A stretch of DNA of 64,000 nucleotides, from NCBI RefSeq assembly GCF_014192475.1, contig NZ_JACHXZ010000001.1:470900-534899 (forward strand), given 5' to 3'. The notes beneath the pieces are model-generated. The model was not told the DNA's origin, searched no databases, and saw nothing but the letters and a program-made list of their open reading frames with translations. This DNA is from Simiduia aestuariiviva (GTDB lineage Bacteria > Pseudomonadota > Gammaproteobacteria > Pseudomonadales > Cellvibrionaceae). A program made the translations under genes and the position numbers. Shown piece by piece: positions 6,971 to 15,859 of this stretch (position 1 is the first letter of the stretch; the number at the start of each line of letters is the position of its first letter).

Positions 6971-7339
6971 ATGCCACCCTACATCGACGGTTTCCTACTC
7001 TCCATTCCGCGTGCCCAGCTAGCTACCTACCGCGCCGTCGTTGAGCAAGTGGCAGAAATTTGGAAGGAGCATGGTGCGCTGGAATACGTAGAGAATGTTG
7101 ATGACGATGCCGGCCTGGAAGGCACGCGTCCCTTCGCAGATTTCGCTAACGCCAAAGCCGATGAGGTCGTTATTTTTGGATGGGTTGCATTCGAATCGCG
7201 CGCCGCCCGCGATCTCGTCAATAAACGCGTTGCTGCCGACCCGCGGATGGAGGCATTGGTTAGCCCGCTGACAAATGGCGAGCGGCCGATTTTTGATGCT
7301 AGGCGAATGGTGTATGGCGGGTTTAAGCCACTCGTTTGA
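6971..7339 (+). CDS. DUF1428 family protein (YbaA-like)
   Basis: A 122-residue cytoplasmic protein preceded by a strong AAGGAG ribosome-binding site. The family pattern is complete: YIDGFLLSIPR at the N-terminus, a central EHGALEYVENVDDD, a VIFGWVAFESRAARD strand-helix, and RMVYGGFKPLV at the C-terminus. The fold is a dimeric alpha/beta (ferredoxin-like) barrel. The E. coli homologue YbaA has no established reaction. Its base composition is close to the surrounding chromosome rather than the AT-rich cassettes, and no attC follows it. It is therefore probably the first chromosomal gene after the cassette island. Confidence 0.9.
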   Translation: MPPYIDGFLLSIPRAQLATYRAVVEQVAEIWKEHGALEYVENVDDDAGLEGTRPFADFANAKADEVVIFGWVAFESRAARDLVNKRVAADPRMEALVSPLTNGERPIFDARRMVYGGFKPLV

Positions 7340-7452
7340 TTGCTGTAAAAAATTAGGGCTAGTGATCACATACGGTCTTTAAGCCAGCCGTAAGTCTGAT
7401 ATTGCGCAGTGATTTTAAATTAATTCGGTGCGCGCATTTCCTTGTGCATTCC

Positions 7453-7466
7453 TGCATACGTATGCA
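7453..7466. promoter_or_regulatory. Operator-like palindrome A upstream of the pullulanase gene
   Basis: TGCATACGTATGCA is a perfect 14-bp palindrome with a central CG, the usual shape of LacI-family operators. It lies 119 bp before the pullulanase start. The same core CATACGTATG recurs at 7473-7482, 15642-15651 and 15692-15701. Confidence 0.75.
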
Positions 7467-7470
7467 CGGA

Positions 7471-7484
7471 TACATACGTATGCA
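7471..7484. promoter_or_regulatory. Operator-like palindrome B upstream of the pullulanase gene
   Basis: TACATACGTATGCA shares the CATACGTATG core with site A. The two centres are 18 bp apart, a spacing that would place two dimers on overlapping faces of the helix. Confidence 0.7.
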
Positions 7485-7584
7485 GGCCATTGCGACCTGA
7501 ATCACCCAGCTTCTACTATCGACTGTTCTAATGGCGGCGCCTGCGCGTGGCCCACATAACAATAAACAGTCTAGGGAAGCGATC

Positions 7585-10500
7585 ATGAGTGGATACCCTC
7601 GAACAACCGGTTTTATGGCATTGGCAGTCTTGCTGTTGTGCGCATTGCCGCTGGGCAACAGCTACGCGCAGTCGGCATTTTCCGGGCCTGACCCGGAATA
7701 TTTTCCGGCCGATGATGAGGCGGTCATTTACTTTAATCGCCAGCACATGGATCAGTCTTACAGCGACTGGGTATTGCATTTGTGGAATGAAGGCTGCGCG
7801 GGCGGCTGGGCCGCACAGGTGACTGACGATGCGACGGCGCCCACCAATTGGCCCGAGGGGCCCGGCATTAACGGTGCGGGTGTCGATCCCATCTACGGTG
7901 CCTACTGGGTGTTGCGCGTGCAGCCCGAATCATCGTGCGGCAATTGGATTATTCACAATCGCGCCGCCGACAATCAATCCAACGATCAGCGCATTGACCT
8001 TGCGGCCCAGGGTAAGTTTGCGCGCATGGCGTTTGTGATTGCCAATGCCAATATGCGCAGCGCTCGGGTCAGCGAAGGCGCGCCCATTTGCGTGAACGAT
8101 GTGTGCGAGCCAGCGGCACCCGCAGCGCGCGTGATTCGCGATGCAGCCGCGCACTGGGTCGATGCCGAAACCCTAGTGTGGAATGTGGCGAGTGGCGATG
8201 CATTGTTCGCAGCACCGCAGGGTGGCATGGCCGTTGACGACGCCGGTGATATTCAAGGCGCCGCGCTCAGTGCGTCGTTGCAGCCCACTACCTTGACGGT
8301 CGAGCAAGCTGCGCGCATACCACACTTGGCAAACTGGGCGGCTTTCTCGGTGTCGGGTTTAACCCGCGAGCAAATTCGCACGGCCACGCAAGGGCAGTTG
8401 TGGGTGACCGGCACAGATGCGCAGGGCAATTTGGTGGGCACCGCCGTGCAAACGGCGCGGCTTCTGGATGCGTTGTATACCGCACAAGAAAATGATGCCG
8501 ACGAGGCCGCGCTGGGCATTACCTATGACCGCAAAACCATTGCCGTGTCGGTGTGGGCACCCACGGCGCACAATGTCACTTTAGAGGTGTTTAAGCGCAA
8601 CCATAAACTGTGGCAAACGGTGCCCATGGACTTTGATAGTGCCACGGGTATTTGGACGGCGCGCGGTAAAAAAGCCCATTGGAACAATCGCTACTATCGC
8701 TTTGTGGTCGATATTTACGATGCGGCCAACGATCTGGTGCGCGCCGTTGAAACGACCGATCCCTATTCGGTAAACGTATCGGCCAATGGCACCTTGTCGC
8801 ACTTTGTGGATCTCGACGATCGACGCACCCAGCCCGCCGGTTGGGGCAGCGTAGCCGCGCCCGCACTGGTGGCACCTGAACAGGCGGTGATTTACGAAGG
8901 CCATGTGCGCGATTTCAGTATTCGCGATGAAAGTACGCGCAAACCCCTGCGCGGCAAATACCTCGCCTTTGCCGATCGCAATTCATACCCGGTGCGCCAC
9001 TTGCGCGAGTTGCAGGCTGCCGGCCTGACGCATTTTCACGCGCTGCCCACGGCAGACTTTGCCACCACCAATGAACTGGCGCGCGCGCGCGTTGAATTAA
9101 ACGATACGGTCAAAAAGCTTTGTTACGCGGAGCCCAGTGCCCCAGTGTGTGGTGTGGAATCCGATAGCGCTACGCTCTTGGCGGTGCTTGAAAGTTACGA
9201 TCCCACCACCGACGCGGGCAGAGATTTAGTGAATGCGATGCGCCAGCTCGATGGTTTCAACTGGGGCTACGATCCGTTTCACTACAATGTGCCAGAGGGC
9301 TCTTATGCGAGCCGCGCCACGGGTGTGCACCGCATCAAAGAACTGCGAGCGATGAATCAAGCGCTGCACGGCATGGGCCTGCGGGTGGTGATGGATGTGG
9401 TCTACAACCACACCAGCAGTTCCGGTTTTGACGCCGCCAGTTCCACCTTTGACAAATTGGTACCCGGTTATTATTTCCGCCGCGATCCCATTACCGGCAA
9501 CACCGAAAACGCCTCCGGTGCGGGCAGTGACACCGCCGGTGAGAATCGCATGTTCGGCAAATTTATCAAAGACAGCGTGGTGCACTGGGCCAAACACTAC
9601 GGCTACGATGATTTCCGTTTCGACTTAATGACATTTATTCCGAAGTCGGTGATCGAAGAAACCCGCGCCGCCGTGCAGGCGTTCAAGCCCGACAGCTATT
9701 TCTATGGCGAGGGCTGGAACATGCCCGGCAGCTCCGCCAACGATGCAATTTTTGAGCGCGCCGAGCAATTCAATATGGCGGGATCAGGCGTCGGTACTTA
9801 CAACGACCGCATGCGCGACCCCATGCGCTACCTGGCGTTGGTCAAGGGTGAAAACGTCGACCGCATTCGCGCGGGGCTGGCGGGCAATCTCGCCGACTTC
9901 AGTTTTTACAACAGCGCCAGTGAGCGCGTGACCGCAGACACAGTGGGTGCCTATGGCAAAGACCCGCAAGACACGGTCAATTACGTTTCGAAGCACGACA
10001 ACGAAACCCTGTGGGACATGATTCAAAAAGAGGGCGCCGTTGATGTTGCCATGAGTGCCGCCGATCGCGCGCGCATTCAGAACTTGACGCTGGCCATGCC
10101 ATTGTTGGCGCAGGGTGTGCCGTTCTTGCACATGGGCTCGGACTTGTTGCGCTCCAAATCAATGGATCGCAATACCTACGATGCGGGCGACTGGTACAAC
10201 TATGTGGACTTTACCCAGCGCACTAACAACTGGGCAGTGGCCATGCCCATTGATCGCGGCGATGCCAGTGAAGACTGGATTCGCGCGCAATTCAATAACC
10301 CAAATACCTACGCAGACAGCGCTGACATCCAATTGTCGGCGGCGGTGTTCAAGGAATTTTTGCGCATTGCGCAAGCGTCACCGCTATTCAGCTTGACGGA
10401 TCTCGCCAGCGTGCAAGCGCGGGTGGGTTTTCACAACACCGGTCGCACGCAAGTGCCGGGCATGATTGCCATGAGCATTGACGATGGCCTGGGCGTACCC

Positions 10501-11793
10501 GATCTCGATCCCAATCTGGATGCGGTGATGGTGGTATTTAACGGCAACGCCAGCACGGCCTCTGTGCGCGTGCGCACAGCAGAAGGTTTTGAATTGCACG
10601 CGCTGCAGGCGGCCTCCAGTGACACCGCCGTGCGGGCGGCAAACTTTGCTAACGAGTGGGTGCTGGAGGATGTTGACGGTGTGGCCACCGAGGTAAGTTA
10701 CGGCACCTTTACGGTGCCCGCCTATAGCGCGGCTGTTTTCGTCAAAGTGCAGCGGGGCGCGCAGGGCCCCGGTATGGATGCCAACGCCACCATCGCCGGT
10801 GGCGGCCCAGTGGATAAGCCTTACGGTGCAACGCCTTTGTTGCGTGGCGACATGAACGGTTGGGGAACCAGTCTGCCGTTTATGTACAACGGCGATGGCA
10901 GTTACACGGCGTTTGTGACACTTGACGCCGGTGTTGGCTACAACTTTAAAGTCGCCTCTAGCGATTGGAGTACCGTTAACTTTGGTGCCACCAGTGATGC
11001 CGAACGCGCGGTGGTGTTGGGTGAAGTCGAGCCGATGGCCGGCACTAACGACAATTTATTTTTCACCGCACCGAGCACGGGCGAGTACCGCTTTACGGTG
11101 GACGCCAGCAATGCCAGTGCTCCATTGTTAACGGTAACCTTGGCGGCGCCCTATGCGAACACGGTGTACTTAAAAGGCTCCATGAACGGTTGGTCTGACG
11201 TGCTGGCCGTGCCCTATGTGGGTCAGGGTATTTACCAAGTGCCCATGTACCTTGCCGCGGGCAGCTACCAATTCAAGTTGGCCGATGCCAGTTGGAGCGC
11301 GCCCAACCTGGGTTTGCAAACCGGTGGCGACGTGATTGGCGTCAACGGCTCAGTGACCTTGGCGGACGGCAGCAATGACAATATTAATGTGACGTTGGCG
11401 AACAGCGGTGACTATGTATTTACGCTGGATACGCGCGATGCGGTAAACCCGCAATTGCATTTGGTGCAGGCCAATCGTTTGCCGTCGCCCATGTACTTAA
11501 AAGGCTCTATGAATGGCTGGAGCAATGTGGATGCGTTGACCGAACTCGGCGACAATCGCTACCAGATAGCCGTGCCTTTGAGTGCCGGCGGCTACGAATT
11601 TAAAATTGCCAATGACAACTGGAGTGTGGAATTTACCGCCGACGGGTCAGTGCAACTGTTGCAGCCGCGGGCGCTCGTGCCCGGCGCCGGAAAGGGCAAC
11701 TCCACCTTGCAGTTGCAGGGTGGTGGTACAGTGATGTTTACGCTGGATGCCAATTTTGCCGAGCCCCTGCTCACAGTACGCGTGCAGGATTGA
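7585..11793 (+). CDS. pulA: Secreted pullulanase-type GH13 debranching enzyme
   Basis: A 1402-residue enzyme expected to hydrolyse alpha-1,6 branch points of pullulan, starch and glycogen. The start at 7585 has AGGGAAG 6 nt upstream and gives a signal peptide (to about residue 30, ending SYAQ). Domains in order: a CBM41/PUD-like starch-binding domain (about 38-150), an N-terminal beta domain, a CBM48-like domain (about 310-420, VSVWAPTAHNVTLEVF), and the GH13 barrel. Catalytic signatures are DVVYNH (604-609), the nucleophile in FRFD (Asp 680), the acid/base in YGEGW (Glu 709) and KHDNET (803-808). After the barrel come three homologous repeats starting near residues 1086, 1196 and 1305, each with L-x-G-x-MNGW; they look like starch-binding modules. 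Two operator palindromes precede the gene. Confidence 0.93.
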   Translation: MSGYPRTTGFMALAVLLLCALPLGNSYAQSAFSGPDPEYFPADDEAVIYFNRQHMDQSYSDWVLHLWNEGCAGGWAAQVTDDATAPTNWPEGPGINGAGVDPIYGAYWVLRVQPESSCGNWIIHNRAADNQSNDQRIDLAAQGKFARMAFVIANANMRSARVSEGAPICVNDVCEPAAPAARVIRDAAAHWVDAETLVWNVASGDALFAAPQGGMAVDDAGDIQGAALSASLQPTTLTVEQAARIPHLANWAAFSVSGLTREQIRTATQGQLWVTGTDAQGNLVGTAVQTARLLDALYTAQENDADEAALGITYDRKTIAVSVWAPTAHNVTLEVFKRNHKLWQTVPMDFDSATGIWTARGKKAHWNNRYYRFVVDIYDAANDLVRAVETTDPYSVNVSANGTLSHFVDLDDRRTQPAGWGSVAAPALVAPEQAVIYEGHVRDFSIRDESTRKPLRGKYLAFADRNSYPVRHLRELQAAGLTHFHALPTADFATTNELARARVELNDTVKKLCYAEPSAPVCGVESDSATLLAVLESYDPTTDAGRDLVNAMRQLDGFNWGYDPFHYNVPEGSYASRATGVHRIKELRAMNQALHGMGLRVVMDVVYNHTSSSGFDAASSTFDKLVPGYYFRRDPITGNTENASGAGSDTAGENRMFGKFIKDSVVHWAKHYGYDDFRFDLMTFIPKSVIEETRAAVQAFKPDSYFYGEGWNMPGSSANDAIFERAEQFNMAGSGVGTYNDRMRDPMRYLALVKGENVDRIRAGLAGNLADFSFYNSASERVTADTVGAYGKDPQDTVNYVSKHDNETLWDMIQKEGAVDVAMSAADRARIQNLTLAMPLLAQGVPFLHMGSDLLRSKSMDRNTYDAGDWYNYVDFTQRTNNWAVAMPIDRGDASEDWIRAQFNNPNTYADSADIQLSAAVFKEFLRIAQASPLFSLTDLASVQARVGFHNTGRTQVPGMIAMSIDDGLGVPDLDPNLDAVMVVFNGNASTASVRVRTAEGFELHALQAASSDTAVRAANFANEWVLEDVDGVATEVSYGTFTVPAYSAAVFVKVQRGAQGPGMDANATIAGGGPVDKPYGATPLLRGDMNGWGTSLPFMYNGDGSYTAFVTLDAGVGYNFKVASSDWSTVNFGATSDAERAVVLGEVEPMAGTNDNLFFTAPSTGEYRFTVDASNASAPLLTVTLAAPYANTVYLKGSMNGWSDVLAVPYVGQGIYQVPMYLAAGSYQFKLADASWSAPNLGLQTGGDVIGVNGSVTLADGSNDNINVTLANSGDYVFTLDTRDAVNPQLHLVQANRLPSPMYLKGSMNGWSNVDALTELGDNRYQIAVPLSAGGYEFKIANDNWSVEFTADGSVQLLQPRALVPGAGKGNSTLQLQGGGTVMFTLDANFAEPLLTVRVQD

Positions 11794-11803
11794 TCGGTGG
11801 TTT

Positions 11804-11831
11804 GATGAGGCGCCCGTGCGGGCGCCTCATC
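11804..11831 (+). terminator. Strong hairpin after the pullulanase gene
   Basis: A perfect 12-bp stem GATGAGGCGCCC / GGGCGCCTCATC with a GTGC loop, 10 nt after the stop codon. It is followed by GACTCTTTG rather than a full T-run, so termination may be partial or the hairpin may protect the mRNA 3' end. Confidence 0.65.
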
Positions 11832-12178
11832 GACTCTTTGAAAATAACAATCACGTAGCGCAGCAAAAACGTTCTGATATACGCAGTTAGCTGTTTGATC
11901 CCGTCAGAAAGAACTCTCCCCATAATCACCCCATGTATCACTCAGCTACTTACTGCGTAGCGCTTTGCCGTACGCACTTTTTCCTAGCCCATTGCGTTGT
12001 TGCTTAGGTTTTTATTTTAGTTGTAGCCGAGTTTGCATTTGTGGCGATGACGTAACGCAGGCGTGCTAGTGGCGGGCGCTATCAAAGGCGCGCAGTCGAT
12101 AATGGCGAGTGCAGCGCGCGTTGGCTATTTAGTGATTGGGAAAAAATAAAGGGGCGTGTAGGGGAAGAGGGAAGTTGA
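11832..12178. other. Gene-free stretch between convergent genes
   Basis: About 350 bp between the pullulanase hairpin and the terminator of the sugar transporter. I see no credible gene, repeat or RNA in it. Confidence 0.6.
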
Positions 12179-12207
12179 AATTGCGCACGCCGGTGGCGTG
12201 CGCAATT
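12179..12207 (-). terminator. Hairpin terminator of the sugar transporter gene
   Basis: A perfect 13-bp inverted repeat AATTGCGCACGCC / GGCGTGCGCAATT with a 3-nt loop, 7 nt past the stop codon at 12214. It is AT-rich at its foot but has no long T-run. Confidence 0.65.
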
Positions 12208-12213
12208 GAGTCG

Positions 12214-13686
12214 CTACACCGCCGGTGCGGCGTCGTCTTCTTTGACGAAAATAACCGACGCTGCACCCAATACCATGGCCACACCGGCCAACATGATGAT
12301 GTAGATGGCTTGGTTGTCGAACACGCTGTTGAGAATCCAGCCGGCGAATAAGCCCGACACGATTTGCGGCGCGGCAATGGTGAAATTGAAAATCCCCATG
12401 TACACGCCCATTTTGTCGGCGGGCAATGAGTCCGACAGAATCGCGTAGGGCATGGCAAGAATGGCCGCCCAGGCTATACCGACACCGACCATGGGCAGTA
12501 CAAGGCCCAGCGCACCGGCGGGCACTGTCACTTGGGTAATGCCCAAATTAACCAGTGTGGGTTCACCCGCTTGGAACAACAAGAAACTTAAATAGCCAAT
12601 ACCGCCCGCCAATAGCGACAGTGCGTACACGGGTTTGCGGCCCATTTTTCTGGCGATCTTGGTTAGCAACACAGAGAAAATTGCGGCGAACAGCGAATAG
12701 CCCGCGAAGAGAATCCCCACCCAGTCACCCGCGGCACCTTTGGCGGCAGCAATCTCGGCGGGGATTTCATCCAGTGTGTGTAAAAACACGGGATCAAACC
12801 ATTTAGCGTCCACTCCCCACACGTATTGTGTGATCGCCGGCGTGGTGTACACCCACATGATAAACAGTGCGAACCAACTAAAGAATTGCACGATGGCCAA
12901 TTGGCGCATGGTCTTCGGCATGTTGATAAACAACTGCCAAAATTCAGCCAGCTTGGCCGTTAGTGGGCGCGGGCGATTTGCGTGCGCGAGGGCGTCGGCA
13001 TCCAAGCCCTTGTAAGCGTTGTATTGCTCAGGTGGATATTCTTTAGTGCGAATGACGGTCCACAATACCGTACCGAACAACACCGTGGCGCCTAAATAAA
13101 ATGCCCAAGTGACTGACGGTGCCACTTCGCCCACCGAGGCCGTGTTTTCCAAACCAATGATATTGGTGAGCAGGAACGGCAGGATCGAACCAAATACCGC
13201 GCCAATGTTAATGAGCAGCGATTGAATGGAGTAGCCCAGCGTGCGCTGTTCGCTGGGTACCATGTCGGCAACCAGCGCGCGGAAGGGCTGCATGGTGACA
13301 TTAAAGGCGCCGTCCATCAGCGCGAGCATCATGCCGCCGAAAATCATGGGTGCCATGAACGCGACAAATAATGGCGCGTTGGGCATCAGTAGCATGCCGA
13401 TCGCCGCGGCGAAGGCGCCGCCTAAAATGTAGGGCCGGCGGCGGCCAAAGCGGTTCCAGGTGCGATCGGAGGCTGCGCCCACAATGGGCTGAACCAAGAG
13501 CCCCATAACAGGCGCCGCCAACCAAAATAACGATAGCGAGTGCAGGTCGGCACCCAAATCAGACAGTACGCGACTGACGTTGGCGTTTTGCATGGCGAAG
13601 CCGAATTGCACGCCGAGAAAGCCGAAGCTGACGTTCCAAACTTGCCAGAACGGCAGCGTGGGTTGTTTGACGGGAGTGTGGCTCAT
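12214..13686 (-). CDS. SLC45/GPH-like MFS sugar transporter (probable maltose/maltodextrin importer)
   Basis: A 490-residue inner-membrane protein with twelve predicted helices. The start at 13686 (MSHTPVKQPTLPFWQVW) has an AGGTAG ribosome-binding site. The loop after helix 2 carries the MFS signature GAASDRTWNRFGRRRPYILGG, and the N-terminal part (FWQVWNVSFGFLGVQFGFAMQNANVSR) matches the SLC45-type sugar:cation symporters found beside amylases in Shewanella, Xanthomonas and related bacteria. The gene lies just downstream of the lipoprotein amylase on the same strand, which supports uptake of maltose or short maltodextrins made outside the cytoplasm. An intrinsic terminator lies between them, so its expression may be lower than, or partly separate from, the amylase. 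Confidence 0.88.
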   Translation of the reverse strand: MSHTPVKQPTLPFWQVWNVSFGFLGVQFGFAMQNANVSRVLSDLGADLHSLSLFWLAAPVMGLLVQPIVGAASDRTWNRFGRRRPYILGGAFAAAIGMLLMPNAPLFVAFMAPMIFGGMMLALMDGAFNVTMQPFRALVADMVPSEQRTLGYSIQSLLINIGAVFGSILPFLLTNIIGLENTASVGEVAPSVTWAFYLGATVLFGTVLWTVIRTKEYPPEQYNAYKGLDADALAHANRPRPLTAKLAEFWQLFINMPKTMRQLAIVQFFSWFALFIMWVYTTPAITQYVWGVDAKWFDPVFLHTLDEIPAEIAAAKGAAGDWVGILFAGYSLFAAIFSVLLTKIARKMGRKPVYALSLLAGGIGYLSFLLFQAGEPTLVNLGITQVTVPAGALGLVLPMVGVGIAWAAILAMPYAILSDSLPADKMGVYMGIFNFTIAAPQIVSGLFAGWILNSVFDNQAIYIIMLAGVAMVLGAASVIFVKEDDAAPAV

Positions 13687-13761
13687 AGGGTCTACCTGAT
13701 TGTTTTTATCATTGAAATTGCGTTGTCGTTTGTGACGCCCAGTGTCGGCGCAGCACACCGA

Positions 13762-13787
13762 GAAAAAAGGGGGCCACGGTGGGCCCC
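13762..13787 (-). terminator. Intrinsic terminator after the lipoprotein amylase gene
   Basis: On the minus strand a GGGGCC / GGCCCC stem is followed directly by TTTTTT. It sits between the amylase and transporter genes and would reduce read-through into the transporter. Confidence 0.8.
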
Positions 13788-13805
13788 AAGCGGTGCATCA
13801 CAAAA

Positions 13806-15491
13806 CTAGTGATTCAGTTTTTCTAACAGGGCCGCGTTGTTCACGGGGCCATCAAACAAAAATACGGCTACGTCGTGGGGGGCCACGGTGGTTGTTAGCG
13901 ATTGGCTCACGGCGTGCGATTGGTCTGAAAATGCGGCGCGCCATTGGCCTTGATTTAATAACTCGTCAATGGTGAATTGCGCCGGCAAGTCGCCTTTATT
14001 TAACAGCACTAAGGCCGTTTGTTGTAGCGCTGGGGTTTGGTAAACCCGCAAAAACGTAGCGGTGTTATCAGTGAAATCGAGATTCACTTGCACGCCCCGC
14101 TGCAATGCGGGTGTTGTTTTGCGCAAGTTTGCAATGCGGGTAAGCTGCTTATAGATGGCGTGCTGTTGCGCTTTGGCGATATTGGCTTCGCCGTAGTAGT
14201 TGCGCGAGCCTTGGTGTTCTTTCATGCCGCGCTCGAAGCCCATTTCTGAACCGTAGTAAACCTGCGGAATACCGCGCACCGTAAACAAAAAGTTGTTGGC
14301 GTCGATAAATCCGGCGTCGTTGGCATCTAGGCGCTGCACGTCGTGGTTGTCGTAAAAGGTCACGAGTTCATAGACGTTGTGGTAAATGCCATCGTTTAAA
14401 TGCAGGGCATCCAACGCTTGCGTGTAGGGCGCTTGCGCTTTGCCAAACATGGCGAACATGGCCTGCTGCAGGGGGAAGTCCAAGACGCTTACGCCGCCGT
14501 TTTCCGGTTGCGTGTGCTCGGCAATAAAGGCCGCGTCATAATTCCAGGATTCACCAAACATAAAAAAGTCTGGGTGCACGGCGCGAATGCGATCACTCAC
14601 GGTTTTCCAGAAATGGTGAGGCACGTGTTTGATGGTGTCGATACGAATGGCGTCGGCGCCCTGTTCGATCCACTGCAAATAAGAACCCACTAAATAGTCC
14701 ACTACCGCGGGATTGGTTTCGTTAAAGTCAGACAGCTGCGCCACATCGGGTTTGCGATTGAAAAAATCGTGCAGTGGGTTGGCGTCGTCCAGTTGCTCTG
14801 GGTGCAGGTTTTGATGATCGGCGACCAATTGACCGCCTTGGTCGAACAGCTTGCCAAAATTGCTGATTTGCTCGGGCGCGGTGTAGGACGGCGAGCCGTG
14901 GTTGCCCACAATGTCGAGCACGGTTTTGAGGTTGTATTGATTTTCGAGCGTGGCGTTGAGTTGGCGATAATCTAAATCGGCGGAGGGCAAATGCTCGTCC
15001 AGCTGATAGAAGTTGACGCCCCAGTAGCCGTGAAAACCGGTTTTGCCCCCGTCGCCCCATTGGTCGTAGCCGACCGGGTCGCCGCCGTTAAACGCGGCGT
15101 CGGGGTTGTCGATGATGGGCGTCATCCAAATGGCGGTAAAACCCATGTCTTTAATAAATTGTGCGTGGTTCAGGAGGCCTTTGAAATCGCCGCCCATGTA
15201 GCCGACGTTGGCACTGCGACCCTCGGGGCCATCGAAGTGGCGGTTGAAGCTGTGCCAGCGGCCATCGCCAAACTCGCGCCCTTGATCTTCAAAATTGTTG
15301 GCGGGGTCGCCATCCACAAATCGGTCGGTCAAGACAAAGTAAATGGCTTCGCTGGCCCAGGCTTCATCGGTACCGACGATGGTGGCTACAGTGGCCGGCG
15401 CTGCTGCAGCGGGGGCTTCTGGCGCTTTATCGGCCTGACAGGCGAGTAGCAGTGTGGCGGTGGCGAGCGTTGCATAACGGCTTATATTCAT
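13806..15491 (-). CDS. GH13 alpha-amylase family lipoprotein
   Basis: A 561-residue enzyme expected to cleave alpha-1,4-glucans at the cell surface or in the periplasm. The start at 15491 has a GGAG ribosome-binding site and yields a lipoprotein signal ending LLLAC; an Ala/Pro-rich linker follows. GH13 signatures are all present: AIRIDTIKH with nucleophile Asp 285, FMFGESW with acid/base Glu 314, and FYDNHD with Asp 384. The first region is IVGNHG. The motif set resembles the cyclomaltodextrinase/CGTase-like branch of GH13, so the products could be maltose or cyclodextrin-type oligosaccharides. It is transcribed divergently from the alpha-glucosidase gene; two CATACGTATG palindromes lie in the shared promoter region. 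Confidence 0.92.
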   Translation of the reverse strand: MNISRYATLATATLLLACQADKAPEAPAAAAPATVATIVGTDEAWASEAIYFVLTDRFVDGDPANNFEDQGREFGDGRWHSFNRHFDGPEGRSANVGYMGGDFKGLLNHAQFIKDMGFTAIWMTPIIDNPDAAFNGGDPVGYDQWGDGGKTGFHGYWGVNFYQLDEHLPSADLDYRQLNATLENQYNLKTVLDIVGNHGSPSYTAPEQISNFGKLFDQGGQLVADHQNLHPEQLDDANPLHDFFNRKPDVAQLSDFNETNPAVVDYLVGSYLQWIEQGADAIRIDTIKHVPHHFWKTVSDRIRAVHPDFFMFGESWNYDAAFIAEHTQPENGGVSVLDFPLQQAMFAMFGKAQAPYTQALDALHLNDGIYHNVYELVTFYDNHDVQRLDANDAGFIDANNFLFTVRGIPQVYYGSEMGFERGMKEHQGSRNYYGEANIAKAQQHAIYKQLTRIANLRKTTPALQRGVQVNLDFTDNTATFLRVYQTPALQQTALVLLNKGDLPAQFTIDELLNQGQWRAAFSDQSHAVSQSLTTTVAPHDVAVFLFDGPVNNAALLEKLNH

Positions 15492-15639
15492 TCTGGCTCC
15501 AACAAATCGGCGGCCCACAGTCGTTCTGCCGCTAAGGATGCTTGCCCTTGCAGGCGGGCGCAAGGGTGAAAAAGCACATAATTTCAATGGCCTATAGGTT
15601 ATCCAAAAGCCTCTGAAGGGCCTATGCTGCAAGCCCAAA

Positions 15640-15653
15640 TACATACGTATTCA
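15640..15653. promoter_or_regulatory. Operator-like palindrome C
   Basis: TACATACGTATTCA carries the CATACGTAT core shared with sites A, B and D. It lies about 150 bp upstream of the lipoprotein amylase start. Confidence 0.65.
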
Positions 15654-15689
15654 TGGCGCAAAAACCCCTCGGTTGCCGGTTCGGCGCCA

Positions 15690-15703
15690 TGCATACGTAT
15701 GTA
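15690..15703. promoter_or_regulatory. Operator-like palindrome D
   Basis: TGCATACGTATGTA differs from the perfect site A by one base. It lies 157 bp upstream of the alpha-glucosidase start and 50 bp from site C. Confidence 0.7.
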
Positions 15704-15859
15704 GTCCCTTGCTGTGTTGAAGCCGCCTCCAGTATGTTTGGTCTATTGAAAACAATAACGCATTGTTCGGAATTCGATCTGCTGTCTCAGCAGGTCACAC
15801 GTGTGGTTGACGGGTCGCCAGCGCACCGAGCAAGACCGTAGGAAATTTAGAGGTTTTAT

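Larger units (their letters stand above)
15492..15859. promoter_or_regulatory. Divergent promoter region of amylase and alpha-glucosidase genes
   Basis: This 368-bp stretch holds no credible gene. It contains palindromes C and D, spaced exactly 50 bp centre to centre. A GAGG-type ribosome-binding site for the alpha-glucosidase lies at about 15849-15853. The arrangement suggests a common sugar-responsive regulator acting on both directions. Confidence 0.7.

Noticed and set aside
7340-7530. A further attC after the DUF1428 gene
   Set aside because: The R'' needed to match the GTTAATG start (CATTAAC) is absent, and the DUF1428 gene has chromosome-like composition.
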